Position numbers and translations under genes: made by a program
From: Paractinoplanes aksuensis
Lineage (GTDB): Bacteria > Actinomycetota > Actinomycetes > Mycobacteriales > Micromonosporaceae
Length of the DNA stretch: 64,000 bases
Assembly: GCF_024137025.1 (NCBI RefSeq)
Contig: NZ_JAMYJR010000019.1
Location: 1 to 64,000, forward strand
Reading direction: 5' to 3'
In this document: piece after piece, positions 1 to 7,881 of the stretch
Layout: each line of letters begins with the position of its first letter
How positions within the stretch are numbered: position 1 is the stretch's first letter
The notes under the pieces: model-generated
Told to the model about the DNA's origin: nothing
What the model saw: only the letters and a program-made list of their open reading frames with translations
The model's database searches: none

Positions 1-2
1 AG

Positions 3-950
3 CTCAACGCCGAACTCGACCGCATCGGCAAGAGCACCGCCTTCGGCAAGCAGAACCTGCTCGACGGCACTTTCGGCAGCACTCGCGCCACGACGAGCGC
101 CGCCATTCCGGCCAACGCCGGTACGGCCAACCCCGGCGCGGCCAACGGCGTGCCGGAGGGAGCGATGAAGGGCAGCCCAGGCGGCGACACCTTCAAGTTC
201 TCGCTCACGAAGGTGGGCGGCTCGGACAAGCTGCCCGATGGCACGGCCATCCCGGGTGCGGGCATCGAGGTGACCGTCAAGAAGCTGGACGCCGGCGCCA
301 CCGCGCAGGACCTGGCCAAGGCGGTCAACGACGGGCTGCAGAGCGCGCTCAAGCAAGCCGGCTACCAGGGCACCGAGGTCTCCATGTCGGCCAAGGTCGA
401 CAGCCAGAACGCGACCACCTTCTCCATGGGCGGAGCCGGCGACTTCGATCTCGCCGGCGCCGACGTCGCCGTGCTCACCGGTGCGGCGAACACCGGCGGA
501 ACTGACGGCGCCAACGCCGGCGGCGCGGGTATCACGATCGCCGACATGAAGGACACCGGTGGCAACACCGGTAAGTTCCAGGTCGGCGCCAACGCCAACC
601 AGAAGATCGCCATCGCCATCGGCGGCGTCGACTCCGAGACGCTCGGCACCGCGGCCCTCGACCTCACCAAGGACCCCGACGCCGCCATCAAGATCCTCGA
701 CAAGGCTCTCGCCTCGGTCACCGACAGCCGCGCCACGCTCGGTGCCGTCCAGAACCGCTTCGAGCACACCATCAACAACCTCAACGTGGCCGTCGAGAAC
801 CTGTCCGCGTCGGAGTCGCGTATCCGCGACACCGACATGGCCCAGGAAATGGTGTCGTTCACCCGGTCGCAGATCCTGACCCAGGCCGGCACCTCCATGC
901 TGTCGCAGGCCAACCAGTCCGCGCAGAACGTCCTCTCGCTCCTGCGCTAA
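3..950 (+). CDS. fliC: flagellin, C-terminal part (cut by window edge)
   Basis: Flagellin is the subunit of the flagellar filament, exported through the flagellar type III apparatus. The reading frame is open from the window edge. It begins inside the conserved N-terminal D0/D1 region (NLLDGTF around residue 20 of the fragment), passes through a Gly/Ala-rich variable region, and ends in the classical C-terminal D0/D1 coiled coil (NRFEHTINNLNVAVENL, then the AQEMVSFTR motif and the terminal VLSLLR). At least 315 residues are visible and the start lies outside. A terminator-like hairpin and fliD follow, so fliC is probably a separate transcript. Confidence 0.95.
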   Translation, partial: LNAELDRIGKSTAFGKQNLLDGTFGSTRATTSAAIPANAGTANPGAANGVPEGAMKGSPGGDTFKFSLTKVGGSDKLPDGTAIPGAGIEVTVKKLDAGATAQDLAKAVNDGLQSALKQAGYQGTEVSMSAKVDSQNATTFSMGGAGDFDLAGADVAVLTGAANTGGTDGANAGGAGITIADMKDTGGNTGKFQVGANANQKIAIAIGGVDSETLGTAALDLTKDPDAAIKILDKALASVTDSRATLGAVQNRFEHTINNLNVAVENLSASESRIRDTDMAQEMVSFTRSQILTQAGTSMLSQANQSAQNVLSLLR

Positions 951-1002
951 CCGAACTGCCACCGGCAGCAACTGAATATCTCGTGCAAGCGACCGAATAG
1001 GT

Positions 1003-1031
1003 GGGGGTAGCCGTCAAAAGCGGCTGCCCCC
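1003..1031 (+). terminator. hairpin downstream of fliC
   Basis: An 11-bp stem (1003-1013 with 1021-1031, one G-U pair) closes a 7-base loop, 52 bp after the fliC stop. No clear T-run follows. It may stop or attenuate fliC transcription, or stabilise the 3' end of an abundant flagellin message. Confidence 0.55.
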
Positions 1032-1063
1032 GCTTCAGTTGAGCAAGTGAAAGGCAGGCACCG

Positions 1064-2449
1064 GTGAGCACTTCGGTGGACGGACTCGTCAGCGGCCTCA
1101 GCACCTCGTCGATGATCACCTCCCTGATGCAGGTCGAGGCCGCGCCCCAGAACCGCCTCAAGTCGAAGGTGAGCACGGCCCAGACCGCGATCGCCTCCTA
1201 CCAGTCGGTCAACGCCGCACTGACTTCGCTCAAGGGCGCCGCCGACTCGCTCGGCCAGCTCAGCACCTGGCGCGCGGTCAAGGCGACCTCGAGCTCCAGC
1301 TCCGTGACGGCGGCCGCCGTAGCCGGTACCAACGGCGCTTCCGGCACGACCGTTTTCAACGTGAAGAGCCTGGCCAAAAATCAGATCTCCACGGCCAAGG
1401 TGCCCACCAGCGGTGACATCAGCTCCGGCACCATCCAGATCACGACCGGTCCGCTGGACGGCAGCAACGACAAGGTCAACACGATCACACTGGGCGACGA
1501 CAAGTCGGCCAAGGGGGTCGCGGCCGCGATCAACGCGGCCGGCATCGGCCTCAAGGCGACCGTGGTCACCACCGGTGGCGCCAGCGACATCCTGCAGATC
1601 AGCGGGGCCAAGACCGGCACCAACGCGGCCTTCCGGGTCGACAGCGGACTCGACGGCGTCACCTCGCCGCTGACCAACGTGGCCCTGGCCTCCAACGCCC
1701 AGCTCGACATCGGCGGTGGCGACGACAACTCCGACAACGGCGGCTACTCCGTCACCAGCGAGACGAACACCTTCGCCAAGCTCATGCCCGGCGTGTCGAT
1801 CACCGTCTCGAAGCTCGAGAACGACGTGACGGTCAGCTCCGAGCAGGACGTCAGCAGCATCGCGAACAAGATCCAGGCGCTGGTGGACGCGGCCAACGGC
1901 ACGCTCAACGAGGTCGGCAACCAGACTGCGTACAACGCGACCACCAAGAAGGGTTCGCCGCTGACCGGCGACTTCTCCGTACGCAACATCTCGCAGAGCA
2001 TGCTCAGCAAGATCAGCATCGGTGTCACCTATACCAACCCGACCTATGACGCGGCTCTGGCCGACCCGGCCAACAAGGCCACCCTTCAGAAGATCTCGAT
2101 CTCGCTGTCCAAGCTCGGCGTGGAGCTCGACCGGTCCGGCCGGCTGACCTTCGACTCGACCAAGTTCACCACCGCCTACAACGAGAACCCACTCCAGATC
2201 CAGACGGCCGGCATCGAGTTCGCCGACCAGATGGAGAAGTACGCCGGCGATCAGACGACCAACATCACCTCGGTGATCACCGGTCGTAAGAACGAGATCG
2301 ACGGCCTCAACACGCAGATCAGCAGCTGGGACCTCAGGCTCGCCGCCAAGCGGACCGCGCTGCAGAAGCAGTACGCCGACCTCGAGACAAGCCTCGGCAA
2401 GCTCAAGAACCAGTCCACCTGGCTCGCCGGCCAGCTCTCCGGCCTCTGA
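1064..2449 (+). CDS. fliD: flagellar filament cap protein FliD (HAP2)
   Basis: FliD caps the growing filament and helps flagellin subunits fold into place at its tip. The 461-residue protein starts at a GTG and opens with the family signature VDGLVSGLSTSSMI, followed by an N-terminal coiled coil (about residues 25-65). It ends with a C-terminal helical region (about 380-455, KRTALQKQYADLETSLGKL) that matches the FliD C-terminal domain. The middle is Ser/Thr/Gly-rich and exposed-looking. The length is normal. fliS begins 46 bp later, so fliD and fliS are probably co-transcribed, a common pairing. Confidence 0.95.
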   Translation: MSTSVDGLVSGLSTSSMITSLMQVEAAPQNRLKSKVSTAQTAIASYQSVNAALTSLKGAADSLGQLSTWRAVKATSSSSSVTAAAVAGTNGASGTTVFNVKSLAKNQISTAKVPTSGDISSGTIQITTGPLDGSNDKVNTITLGDDKSAKGVAAAINAAGIGLKATVVTTGGASDILQISGAKTGTNAAFRVDSGLDGVTSPLTNVALASNAQLDIGGGDDNSDNGGYSVTSETNTFAKLMPGVSITVSKLENDVTVSSEQDVSSIANKIQALVDAANGTLNEVGNQTAYNATTKKGSPLTGDFSVRNISQSMLSKISIGVTYTNPTYDAALADPANKATLQKISISLSKLGVELDRSGRLTFDSTKFTTAYNENPLQIQTAGIEFADQMEKYAGDQTTNITSVITGRKNEIDGLNTQISSWDLRLAAKRTALQKQYADLETSLGKLKNQSTWLAGQLSGL

Positions 2450-2495
2450 TCCACCGCCCCGACCGACCATCGCAGGGCCCTGACTGAGGAGACCG

Positions 2496-2882
2496 ATGAC
2501 CGTGACCGCCCCGAACCTCCGCAACCGCTACCTGCAGGACTCGATCCAGACCGCTTCGCCGGCCAAGCTGCTGACCATGCTCTACGACCGTCTCGTGCTC
2601 GACCTGATGCAGAGCGAGGAGGCGATCCGGGCCGGCGAGATCGAGAACGCGCACGAGAAGATCTCCCACGCTCAGGAGATCATCATTGAGCTCCAGGTCA
2701 GCCTGGACGTCGAGGCCTGGTCCGGCGCCCCCGGGCTGGCCAACCTGTACAGCTACCTGATCACCGAGCTCATCGGGGCCAACATCGCCAAGAACGCCGA
2801 CCGGGTGGCCGTCTGCCGCGGCTTCGTCGAGCCGCTGCGCGACGCCTGGCGCGAGGCGGCCGCCTCGGCGGTCGCGCACTGA
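2496..2882 (+). CDS. fliS: flagellin export chaperone FliS
   Basis: FliS binds the C-terminal disordered region of flagellin in the cytoplasm and prevents premature polymerisation. The 128-residue length is typical. The N-terminus (NRYLQDSIQTASPAKLLTML) is the family hallmark, followed by four amphipathic helices with the expected Asp-Leu and Glu-rich pattern. It lies between fliD and a small helical protein gene in the position where FliT is usually found, as in many flagellar clusters. Confidence 0.95.
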   Translation: MTVTAPNLRNRYLQDSIQTASPAKLLTMLYDRLVLDLMQSEEAIRAGEIENAHEKISHAQEIIIELQVSLDVEAWSGAPGLANLYSYLITELIGANIAKNADRVAVCRGFVEPLRDAWREAAASAVAH

Positions 2883-2897
2883 CGAGCGGAGGACACC

Positions 2898-3218
2898 ATG
2901 AGCGGCGACTGGAGGAACGCCTGGAGCGAGGCCCTCGACGAGCTCGAGCTCGACGTGGCCACGATCGAGGCGATGCTCGACGACGAGCACCGGCACGCCG
3001 AGACGCCGCCGGCCAGCCTCTGGAAGCCGCCGACCGAGCTGGGCGCGCTGCCGCTGGAGCTCAAGCCGCGGGCCGACGAGATCCTGACCCGCCAGCTCAA
3101 AGCGGCCGAGGAGATCGCGCGGCGGATGACCGCGACCCGCCAGCAGATGTCGATGACGAGAAAAATCGAGACCGGTGAAGCGGTCAAACGGCCCGTGTAC
3201 GTCGACCGGGCCATGTAA
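2898..3218 (+). CDS. small helical protein in the fliT position
   Basis: This 106-residue acidic, helix-rich protein has no membrane segment or signal peptide. The N-terminal helix is rich in Trp, Leu and Glu, and a long predicted helix spans roughly residues 55-85. The gene starts 15 bp after fliS and ends at a strong terminator, so it is the last gene of the fliD-fliS unit. FliT-type chaperones (for FliD) or other small export chaperones sit here in many genomes, but no diagnostic motif is visible. A chaperone role is inferred from position and shape alone. Confidence 0.7.
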   Translation: MSGDWRNAWSEALDELELDVATIEAMLDDEHRHAETPPASLWKPPTELGALPLELKPRADEILTRQLKAAEEIARRMTATRQQMSMTRKIETGEAVKRPVYVDRAM

Positions 3219-3232
3219 CGGACGAACGAATG

Positions 3233-3269
3233 GTCCCGGAATCCCTTATCAGGGGTTCCGGGACTTTTT
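3233..3269 (+). terminator. rho-independent terminator after fliDS operon
   Basis: A 13-bp stem (3233-3245 with 3252-3264, one T-G pair) with a 6-base loop is followed at once by TTTTT (3265-3269). This is a textbook intrinsic terminator. It isolates the fliD-fliS unit from the flgB promoter just downstream. Confidence 0.9.
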
Positions 3270-3272
3270 CGT

Positions 3273-3290
3273 GCAACCGGCCGGCAACCG
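3273..3290 (+). promoter_or_regulatory. direct repeat matching the TcrA box
   Basis: Two perfect copies of GCAACCG (3273-3279 and 3284-3290) are separated by 4 bases, an 11-bp period typical of OmpR-type regulators. As I recall it, the A. missouriensis TcrA box is GCA(A/C)CCG-N4-GCA(A/C)CCG, which this matches exactly. It ends 7 bp before the -35 element of the flgB promoter, a sensible activator position. The binding assignment is inference. Confidence 0.65.
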
Positions 3291-3297
3291 TCTGACC

Positions 3298-3325
3298 CTC
3301 AGCGGATCACCGAACACGCCGAACT
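3298..3325 (+). promoter_or_regulatory. FliA (sigma-28)-type promoter of the flgB operon
   Basis: CTCA (3298-3301), a 16-base spacer and GCCGAACT (3318-3325) match the FliA-family promoter pattern described for Actinoplanes flagellar genes. The same CTCA-N16-GCCGA layout recurs at other transcription-unit starts in this window. The flgB start codon lies about 70 bp downstream. Confidence 0.8.
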
Positions 3326-3397
3326 GCATGGTACGAGCGACGGAACGCTCACCGTAATGCCACGGATCGGCACCTTGGAACGACACAAGGAGCTGCT

Positions 3398-3745
3398 GTG
3401 TTCGACGACGTCTCATCGGCATCCCTCCGCGTCGCGGCCACCGGCCTTGCCCAGCGACAGACCGCCATCGCCAACAACATCGCGAACATCGAGACCCCCG
3501 GCTACCGGGCCCGTAAGGTCGAATTCGAAGAGGCGTTGCGCGGCGCTGTCGCCAAGGGCATGTCTCCGCTGGGGGTCGCGCCGCAGACCCGGTCGTCGCT
3601 GGAGCCCACGCGACTCAACGGCAACAACGTCAACCTCGACGAGGAGACGCTCTCCCACATCGACACCACGATGCGCTATCAGCTGACGCTGCGGGCCATG
3701 GACACCAAGTACTCGATGCTGCGCGACGCGATCAAGGGAGCCTGA
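3398..3745 (+). CDS. flgB: flagellar basal-body rod protein FlgB
   Basis: FlgB is a proximal rod subunit that assembles on FliE above the MS ring. The 115-residue protein starts at a GTG preceded by AAGGAG. It contains the rod/hook-family N-terminal motif ANNIANIETPGYRAR (about residues 28-42) and the C-terminal family segment ending in the MDTKYSMLRDAIKG helix. The length is typical of actinobacterial FlgB. It is the first gene of the long basal-body operon and flgC follows after 2 bp. Confidence 0.95.
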   Translation: MFDDVSSASLRVAATGLAQRQTAIANNIANIETPGYRARKVEFEEALRGAVAKGMSPLGVAPQTRSSLEPTRLNGNNVNLDEETLSHIDTTMRYQLTLRAMDTKYSMLRDAIKGA

Positions 3746-3747
3746 GC

Positions 3748-4140
3748 ATGAGCACTTTCAACGCGATCGGCGTCGCCGGCACCGGTGTGACCGTCTACCG
3801 CAAATGGCTGGACGCTGTCTCGGACAACATCGCCAACATGGACAACACCGTGCGTACGTCCGAGAAAGCCTTCCAGGCCCGCTACGTGCTCGCCCAGGAG
3901 GCCCAGGACGGCAACGGGGCCCAGGTCGGCGGCATCGCGTTCGGCAGCGCCGAGGGTGTGCTGGTGCACGAGCCGGACAACCCGCTCGCCGACAGCCAGG
4001 GCTACGTGCGCAAGGCGGACATCGACCTCAGCTCGCAGATGTCCCAGATGATGATGGCTCAGCGCGCCTACCAGGCCAACCTGGCGGTCGTCGACCGGGC
4101 CAAGGACTCCTACACCGCCGCGATCAACCTCGGGAAGTGA
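3748..4140 (+). CDS. flgC: flagellar basal-body rod protein FlgC
   Basis: FlgC is the second proximal rod protein. The 130-residue sequence shows the rod-family N-terminal signature (SDNIANMDN around residues 26-34) and the C-terminal FlgC motif around VDLSSQM-like and MMMAQRAYQANLAV (about 95-115). The gene follows flgB closely and precedes fliE, the conserved flgB-flgC-fliE order found in most flagellated bacteria. No distal-rod gene flgF or flgG is present in this window. Confidence 0.95.
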   Translation: MSTFNAIGVAGTGVTVYRKWLDAVSDNIANMDNTVRTSEKAFQARYVLAQEAQDGNGAQVGGIAFGSAEGVLVHEPDNPLADSQGYVRKADIDLSSQMSQMMMAQRAYQANLAVVDRAKDSYTAAINLGK

Positions 4141-4148
4141 GGTAGGCG

Positions 4149-4493
4149 ATGACTTCCCCGATCAGTGCCATCAGTGGCTTCACCGCGGTCCCCAAACTCG
4201 ACGCGGTCAGCGGCATCGGCGGCGCCGGCGCCCTGACCGGCGGCGAGAAGGTGACCGCGGCCCAGGGCGAGCACGAGAGCTTCGCCAGCATGCTGTCGCG
4301 TGGCCTCGAGAGCGTCTCGGCCTCGCAGGCCAAGGCCGACGACCTGGCCGTGGGGGTCGCCCAGGGCACGATCCAGGACCCGGCCCAGTACACGATGGCG
4401 GCCAACGAGGCCCAGCTCGGCCTGCAGCTCACGCTCGCCGTGCGCAACAAGGCCGTCGAGGCCTTCCAGGAAATCATGAGGATGCAGGCCTGA
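4149..4493 (+). CDS. fliE: flagellar hook-basal body protein FliE
   Basis: FliE forms the junction between the MS ring and the rod. The protein has 114 residues. Its C-terminal half (about 70-114) carries the family pattern, including YTMAANEAQLGLQLTLAVRN and the closing AFQEIMRMQA. The N-terminus is Gly/Ala-rich and slightly longer than in enterobacteria. It begins 8 bp after flgC and ends 1 bp before the fliF start, which suggests translational coupling. Confidence 0.95.
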   Translation: MTSPISAISGFTAVPKLDAVSGIGGAGALTGGEKVTAAQGEHESFASMLSRGLESVSASQAKADDLAVGVAQGTIQDPAQYTMAANEAQLGLQLTLAVRNKAVEAFQEIMRMQA

Positions 4494-4494
4494 G

Positions 4495-6108
4495 ATGACC
4501 GACCGCCTTCCCGCTCCGGTCCGCCGCGTCACGGACACGTTCCGGTCCTTCACCCCGGGACAGAAGGCCGTCACGATCGCGGCGGTTGTCGCCCTCCTCA
4601 TCGGCGGGTACTTCTTCGCCACGTGGGCGTCCAAGCCGTCCTATTCCATTCTGTTCAACAACTTGTCGTCCAAGGACGCCAGTGCCATCGTCGAATCGCT
4701 GAAGAAGAGCGGCACGGCGTACGAACTGGCCAACGACGGCCAGACCGTGCTCGTGCCGCAGGACCAGGTCAACGAGTTGCGCCTGTCGCTGAGCGGTGAG
4801 GGCCTGCCCGGCGACGCCGGCACCGGCTACTCCCTGCTCGACCAGCAGGGCATCACCACCAGCGACTTCATGCAGCAGACGAACTACCAGCGGGCGCTCG
4901 AGGGCGAGCTCTCGACCACGATCAAGTCGATCGAGGGCGTCGAGGCGGCCACCGTGCACCTGGTGATCCCCAAGAAGGACGTCTTCGCCGACGAGCAGGA
5001 CAAGCCGACCGCCTCGGTGCTGGTCGCCTCGAGCTCGACCCAGCCGCTGAGCGGCGACCAGGTGCAGTCGATCGTCCATCTGGTCGCGTCGAGCGTCGAG
5101 GGCCTCGACCCGACCCAGATCACGGTGGCCGGAGCCGACGGCAAGATCCTCTCCACCGGTGGCGGTGCGGCCATCGGCACGGGCGGCGAGAGCGGGTCGG
5201 AAGCGCAGACCGTCGCCTTCCAGAACCGGATGAACCAGTCGCTCCAAAAGATCGTCGAGAGCCTGGTCGGGCCGGGCAACGCGGTGGTGCAGACCAGCGC
5301 CCAGCTCGACTTCGACCAGACGCAGACGCAGAGCCGCACCTACAACGCGGACCCGTCGGTGCCGGCTCTTTCCGAGCAGAACACCCGTGAGGCCTACAAC
5401 GCCGACGGGACTTCCGCCGGCGGCGTGCTCGGCCCCGACAACATCGCCGGTCCGGCCGGCAACAAGAACGGGCCCGGCCAGTACGAGAACAGCGCCTCCT
5501 CGCGCCAGAACGCGCTGAACGAGATCAACGAGACGCGGAGGAACGCGCCCGGCGGCATCAAGAAGCTCAACGTGGCCGTCCTGCTCAACAGCAACGTGGC
5601 CGGCACCATCGACCCGGCCCAGGTGCAGCAGCTCGTCACCGCCGCCGCCGGCATCGACGCCACCCGCGGCGACACGATCGCGGTCTCGGCCATGCCGTTC
5701 GACGAGAGCGCGGCCAAGGCCGCCCAGGAGGCCCTGAGCGCTTCCTCGGCCGCCGCCACCGAGGCCAAGCAGATGTCGCTGATCAAGACCGGCGCGCTCG
5801 GCGCGCTCGTGCTGATCCTGATGTTCCTGGCCTGGCGGTTCAGCCGGAAGAGCAAGAAGCGGCGGGGCCTGACCCCCGAGGAGCGCAAGCACCTCGAGGA
5901 CATGCAGGCCGCCCTCGAGGCCCAGCGCCTCGCGGAGCTCAACCAGGCGATCCCCGCTCAGATGCTGGAGGCCGGAATGGCCATGGACGACACGAACGTG
6001 CAGGCTCGCGAGGAACGCCAGCGGGAGATCGAGCAGATGGTCAAGGATCAACCTGACGAGATGGCGGTGCTTCTGCGCGGCTGGCTGGCCGCCGACACGA
6101 CGCGCTGA
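4495..6108 (+). CDS. fliF: flagellar MS-ring protein FliF
   Basis: FliF polymerises into the MS ring in the cytoplasmic membrane and is the base on which the motor and export gate assemble. The 537-residue protein has two membrane segments, near residues 23-43 and 433-450, flanking the periplasmic ring-building domains (YscJ/FliF-type SYSILFNNLSSKDASAIV at about 50-67). The extreme C-terminus (EIEQMVKDQPDEMAVLLRGW) is the FliG-binding helix. Its length and domain order are normal. A hairpin separates it from fliG. Confidence 0.97.
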   Translation: MTDRLPAPVRRVTDTFRSFTPGQKAVTIAAVVALLIGGYFFATWASKPSYSILFNNLSSKDASAIVESLKKSGTAYELANDGQTVLVPQDQVNELRLSLSGEGLPGDAGTGYSLLDQQGITTSDFMQQTNYQRALEGELSTTIKSIEGVEAATVHLVIPKKDVFADEQDKPTASVLVASSSTQPLSGDQVQSIVHLVASSVEGLDPTQITVAGADGKILSTGGGAAIGTGGESGSEAQTVAFQNRMNQSLQKIVESLVGPGNAVVQTSAQLDFDQTQTQSRTYNADPSVPALSEQNTREAYNADGTSAGGVLGPDNIAGPAGNKNGPGQYENSASSRQNALNEINETRRNAPGGIKKLNVAVLLNSNVAGTIDPAQVQQLVTAAAGIDATRGDTIAVSAMPFDESAAKAAQEALSASSAAATEAKQMSLIKTGALGALVLILMFLAWRFSRKSKKRRGLTPEERKHLEDMQAALEAQRLAELNQAIPAQMLEAGMAMDDTNVQAREERQREIEQMVKDQPDEMAVLLRGWLAADTTR

Positions 6109-6113
6109 CCCTT

Positions 6114-6148
6114 CCCGCGGCGGCCGGCTCGATGCCGGCCGTCGCGGG
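6114..6148 (+). terminator. strong hairpin between fliF and fliG
   Basis: A 15-bp GC-rich stem (6114-6128 with 6134-6148, one G-U pair) has a 5-base loop and lies 5 bp after the fliF stop. Only a weak T-rich stretch follows. In the middle of an operon it could act as an attenuator or RNA-stability element that sets the FliF to FliG ratio. Confidence 0.55.
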
Positions 6149-6181
6149 GTGATTTCCTGCTGACGGTCCGAGGAGTACGCG

Positions 6182-7207
6182 TTGAGCCAACCGGCGCTCA
6201 CCACCATGTCGATGACGGGCGTGCGCAAGGCCGCCATCATGCTCGTCCAGTTCGGCAAGGAACAGTCCGCGCACATCATGTCGCAGATGTCGGAGAAAGA
6301 GGTCGAGATGATCTCGGCCGAGATCGCCCGGCTCGGCAAGCTGGAACCGACCCAGGTCGACGACGTGATGGACGAGTTCTACGCCATGGCCACCACCCGC
6401 TACGCGGGCTCGGGCGGCATGGACTACGCCCGCGAGCTGCTCGAGGCCTCGCTGGGCAAGGACCGCGCGGCGTTGATACTGGACCGCCTCGAAGCCTCGA
6501 TGAACGACATCCCGTTCAACTTCCTCAGCCATGCCGACCCCCGGCAGCTGCTCTCGTACGTTCAGTACGAGCACCCGCAGACGATCGCGCTGGTGCTGGC
6601 CCACATCCCCTCGGCCCTGGCCTCGTCGATCCTGGCCGGCCTGCCGATCGAGGTGCAGACCGACGTCGCGCACCGGATCGCGGTCATGGACCGCACCTCC
6701 CCCGACGTGATCCGCCAGGTCGAGCAGGCCCTGCAACGCAAGCTCTCGACCGTGCTCCAGCCGGACGAGCTCTCCACCGTCGGCGGCCTGCAGCCGCTGG
6801 TCGACATCATCAACCGCGCCGACCGCACCACGGAGCGGCTCATCCTGGAGGCCCTGGACGCCCGCAGCCCCGAGCTGGCCGAGGAGATCCGGCGCCGGAT
6901 GTTCATGTTCGAGGACATCATCAACCTCGAGGACCGGGCCATCCAGCTCGTGCTGCGCCAGGTGGAGCCGGCCGACCTGGCCACCGCTCTCAAGGGTGTG
7001 CCCGACACCGTGCGCGACAAGGTCACCAAGAACCTCTCCGAGCGCGGCCGCGAGAACCTGCTCGAGGAGATCGACCTGCTCGGCCCGGTCAAGGTCAAGA
7101 TGGTCGAGGAGGCCCAGGCCAAGATCGTCTCGGTGATCCGCTCGCTCGAGGACTCCGGCCAGATCGAGGTCCAGCGCGGTGGCGAGGCCGATGAGCTCAT
7201 CGCCTGA
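6182..7207 (+). CDS. fliG: flagellar motor switch protein FliG
   Basis: FliG forms the rotor ring on FliF. Its C-terminal domain meets the MotA stator and generates torque. The 341-residue protein starts at TTG, chosen because AGGAG lies 7 bp upstream and the sequence aligns with the family start. The middle domain contains EHPQTIALVLAHI (about 123-135) and the C-terminal domain has MFMFEDIINLEDRAIQLVLR (about 240-259) with the charged torque helix. The end overlaps fliH. Confidence 0.96.
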   Translation: MSQPALTTMSMTGVRKAAIMLVQFGKEQSAHIMSQMSEKEVEMISAEIARLGKLEPTQVDDVMDEFYAMATTRYAGSGGMDYARELLEASLGKDRAALILDRLEASMNDIPFNFLSHADPRQLLSYVQYEHPQTIALVLAHIPSALASSILAGLPIEVQTDVAHRIAVMDRTSPDVIRQVEQALQRKLSTVLQPDELSTVGGLQPLVDIINRADRTTERLILEALDARSPELAEEIRRRMFMFEDIINLEDRAIQLVLRQVEPADLATALKGVPDTVRDKVTKNLSERGRENLLEEIDLLGPVKVKMVEEAQAKIVSVIRSLEDSGQIEVQRGGEADELIA

Positions 7208-7871
7208 GAGCAGCAGCCCCGTCCTGCGGGGCACGGTGGCCGAGTCCGCGGCCGCCGCCCGGTTCGGGGTCGACCTGCGTACCGGCCTGCCCACCGACGG
7301 CCACTCGCTCGACCGGGCCAAGCAACAGGCCCGCACCGCCGGCTACGCCGAGGGCTGGGCCCAGGGCCAGCGCGAGGCCGCCGCCGCGGCCCAGAACGCG
7401 CAGGCCCGGGCGGCCGCGGCCGAACAGGCCCACGAACAGCGCCGGGCGACCGCGCTGGGCCAGGCCGTGAATGCGCTCGGCCGGGCCGTCACCGACCACG
7501 AGAACCAGCTCATGCCCACCTTGACCGAGCTGCAGGAGGTGCTGCTGGCGCACGCCTTCGAGCTGGCCGAGGCCATCGTCGGGCGCAGCCTGGACGACGC
7601 CGAGGGGCGGACGGCCGGGGCGGTGCGCCGGGCCATGCAGGCCGTACCCGAAGCCGGGTCCCTGCTCATCAGCCTGCACCCCGACGACTTCCACACGCTG
7701 ATCGGCGAGGGCGGCGACACCGAGTTCGAGTACGAGGGGCGCCGGGTGCGCCTGCGGGCCGACCCCGCGCTGAAGCCCGGCGACGCGATCGCGGAGACCG
7801 GCATGGCGACGGTGGACGCGACCATCGCGGCCGCCGTGGCCCGCGCACGCGAGGCGCTACGACTCCACTGA
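7191..7871 (+). CDS. fliH: flagellar export ATPase regulator FliH
   Basis: FliH binds the export ATPase FliI and docks it to the export gate and C-ring. From the ATG at 7191 the protein is 226 residues; a GTG at 7179 is a possible longer start. The N-terminal half is Ala/Gln/Arg-rich and probably a coiled coil (about 50-110). The C-terminal half resembles the V-ATPase subunit-E-like FliH domain (ELAEAIVGRSLDDAEGRTAG). It overlaps the end of fliG by 17 bp and lies 10 bp before fliI, the conserved G-H-I order. Confidence 0.88.
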   Translation: MSSSPESSSPVLRGTVAESAAAARFGVDLRTGLPTDGHSLDRAKQQARTAGYAEGWAQGQREAAAAAQNAQARAAAAEQAHEQRRATALGQAVNALGRAVTDHENQLMPTLTELQEVLLAHAFELAEAIVGRSLDDAEGRTAGAVRRAMQAVPEAGSLLISLHPDDFHTLIGEGGDTEFEYEGRRVRLRADPALKPGDAIAETGMATVDATIAAAVARAREALRLH

Positions 7872-7881
7872 GGGGATACCC

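Noticed and set aside
972..999. CTGA-N16-ACCGAATA upstream of fliD
   Set aside because: It resembles the FliA pattern but both halves are imperfect and the fliC hairpin lies directly downstream of it; fliD may be read from fliC.
947..2524. 525-residue frame on the - strand over fliD
   Set aside because: It is antisense to fliD, which has clear family motifs, and its product is a low-complexity Gly/Val/Asp/Arg-rich shadow typical of high-GC DNA.
4474..6339. 621-residue frame on the - strand over fliF
   Set aside because: It is antisense to fliF and encodes a His/Arg/Leu-rich shadow without any recognisable domain.
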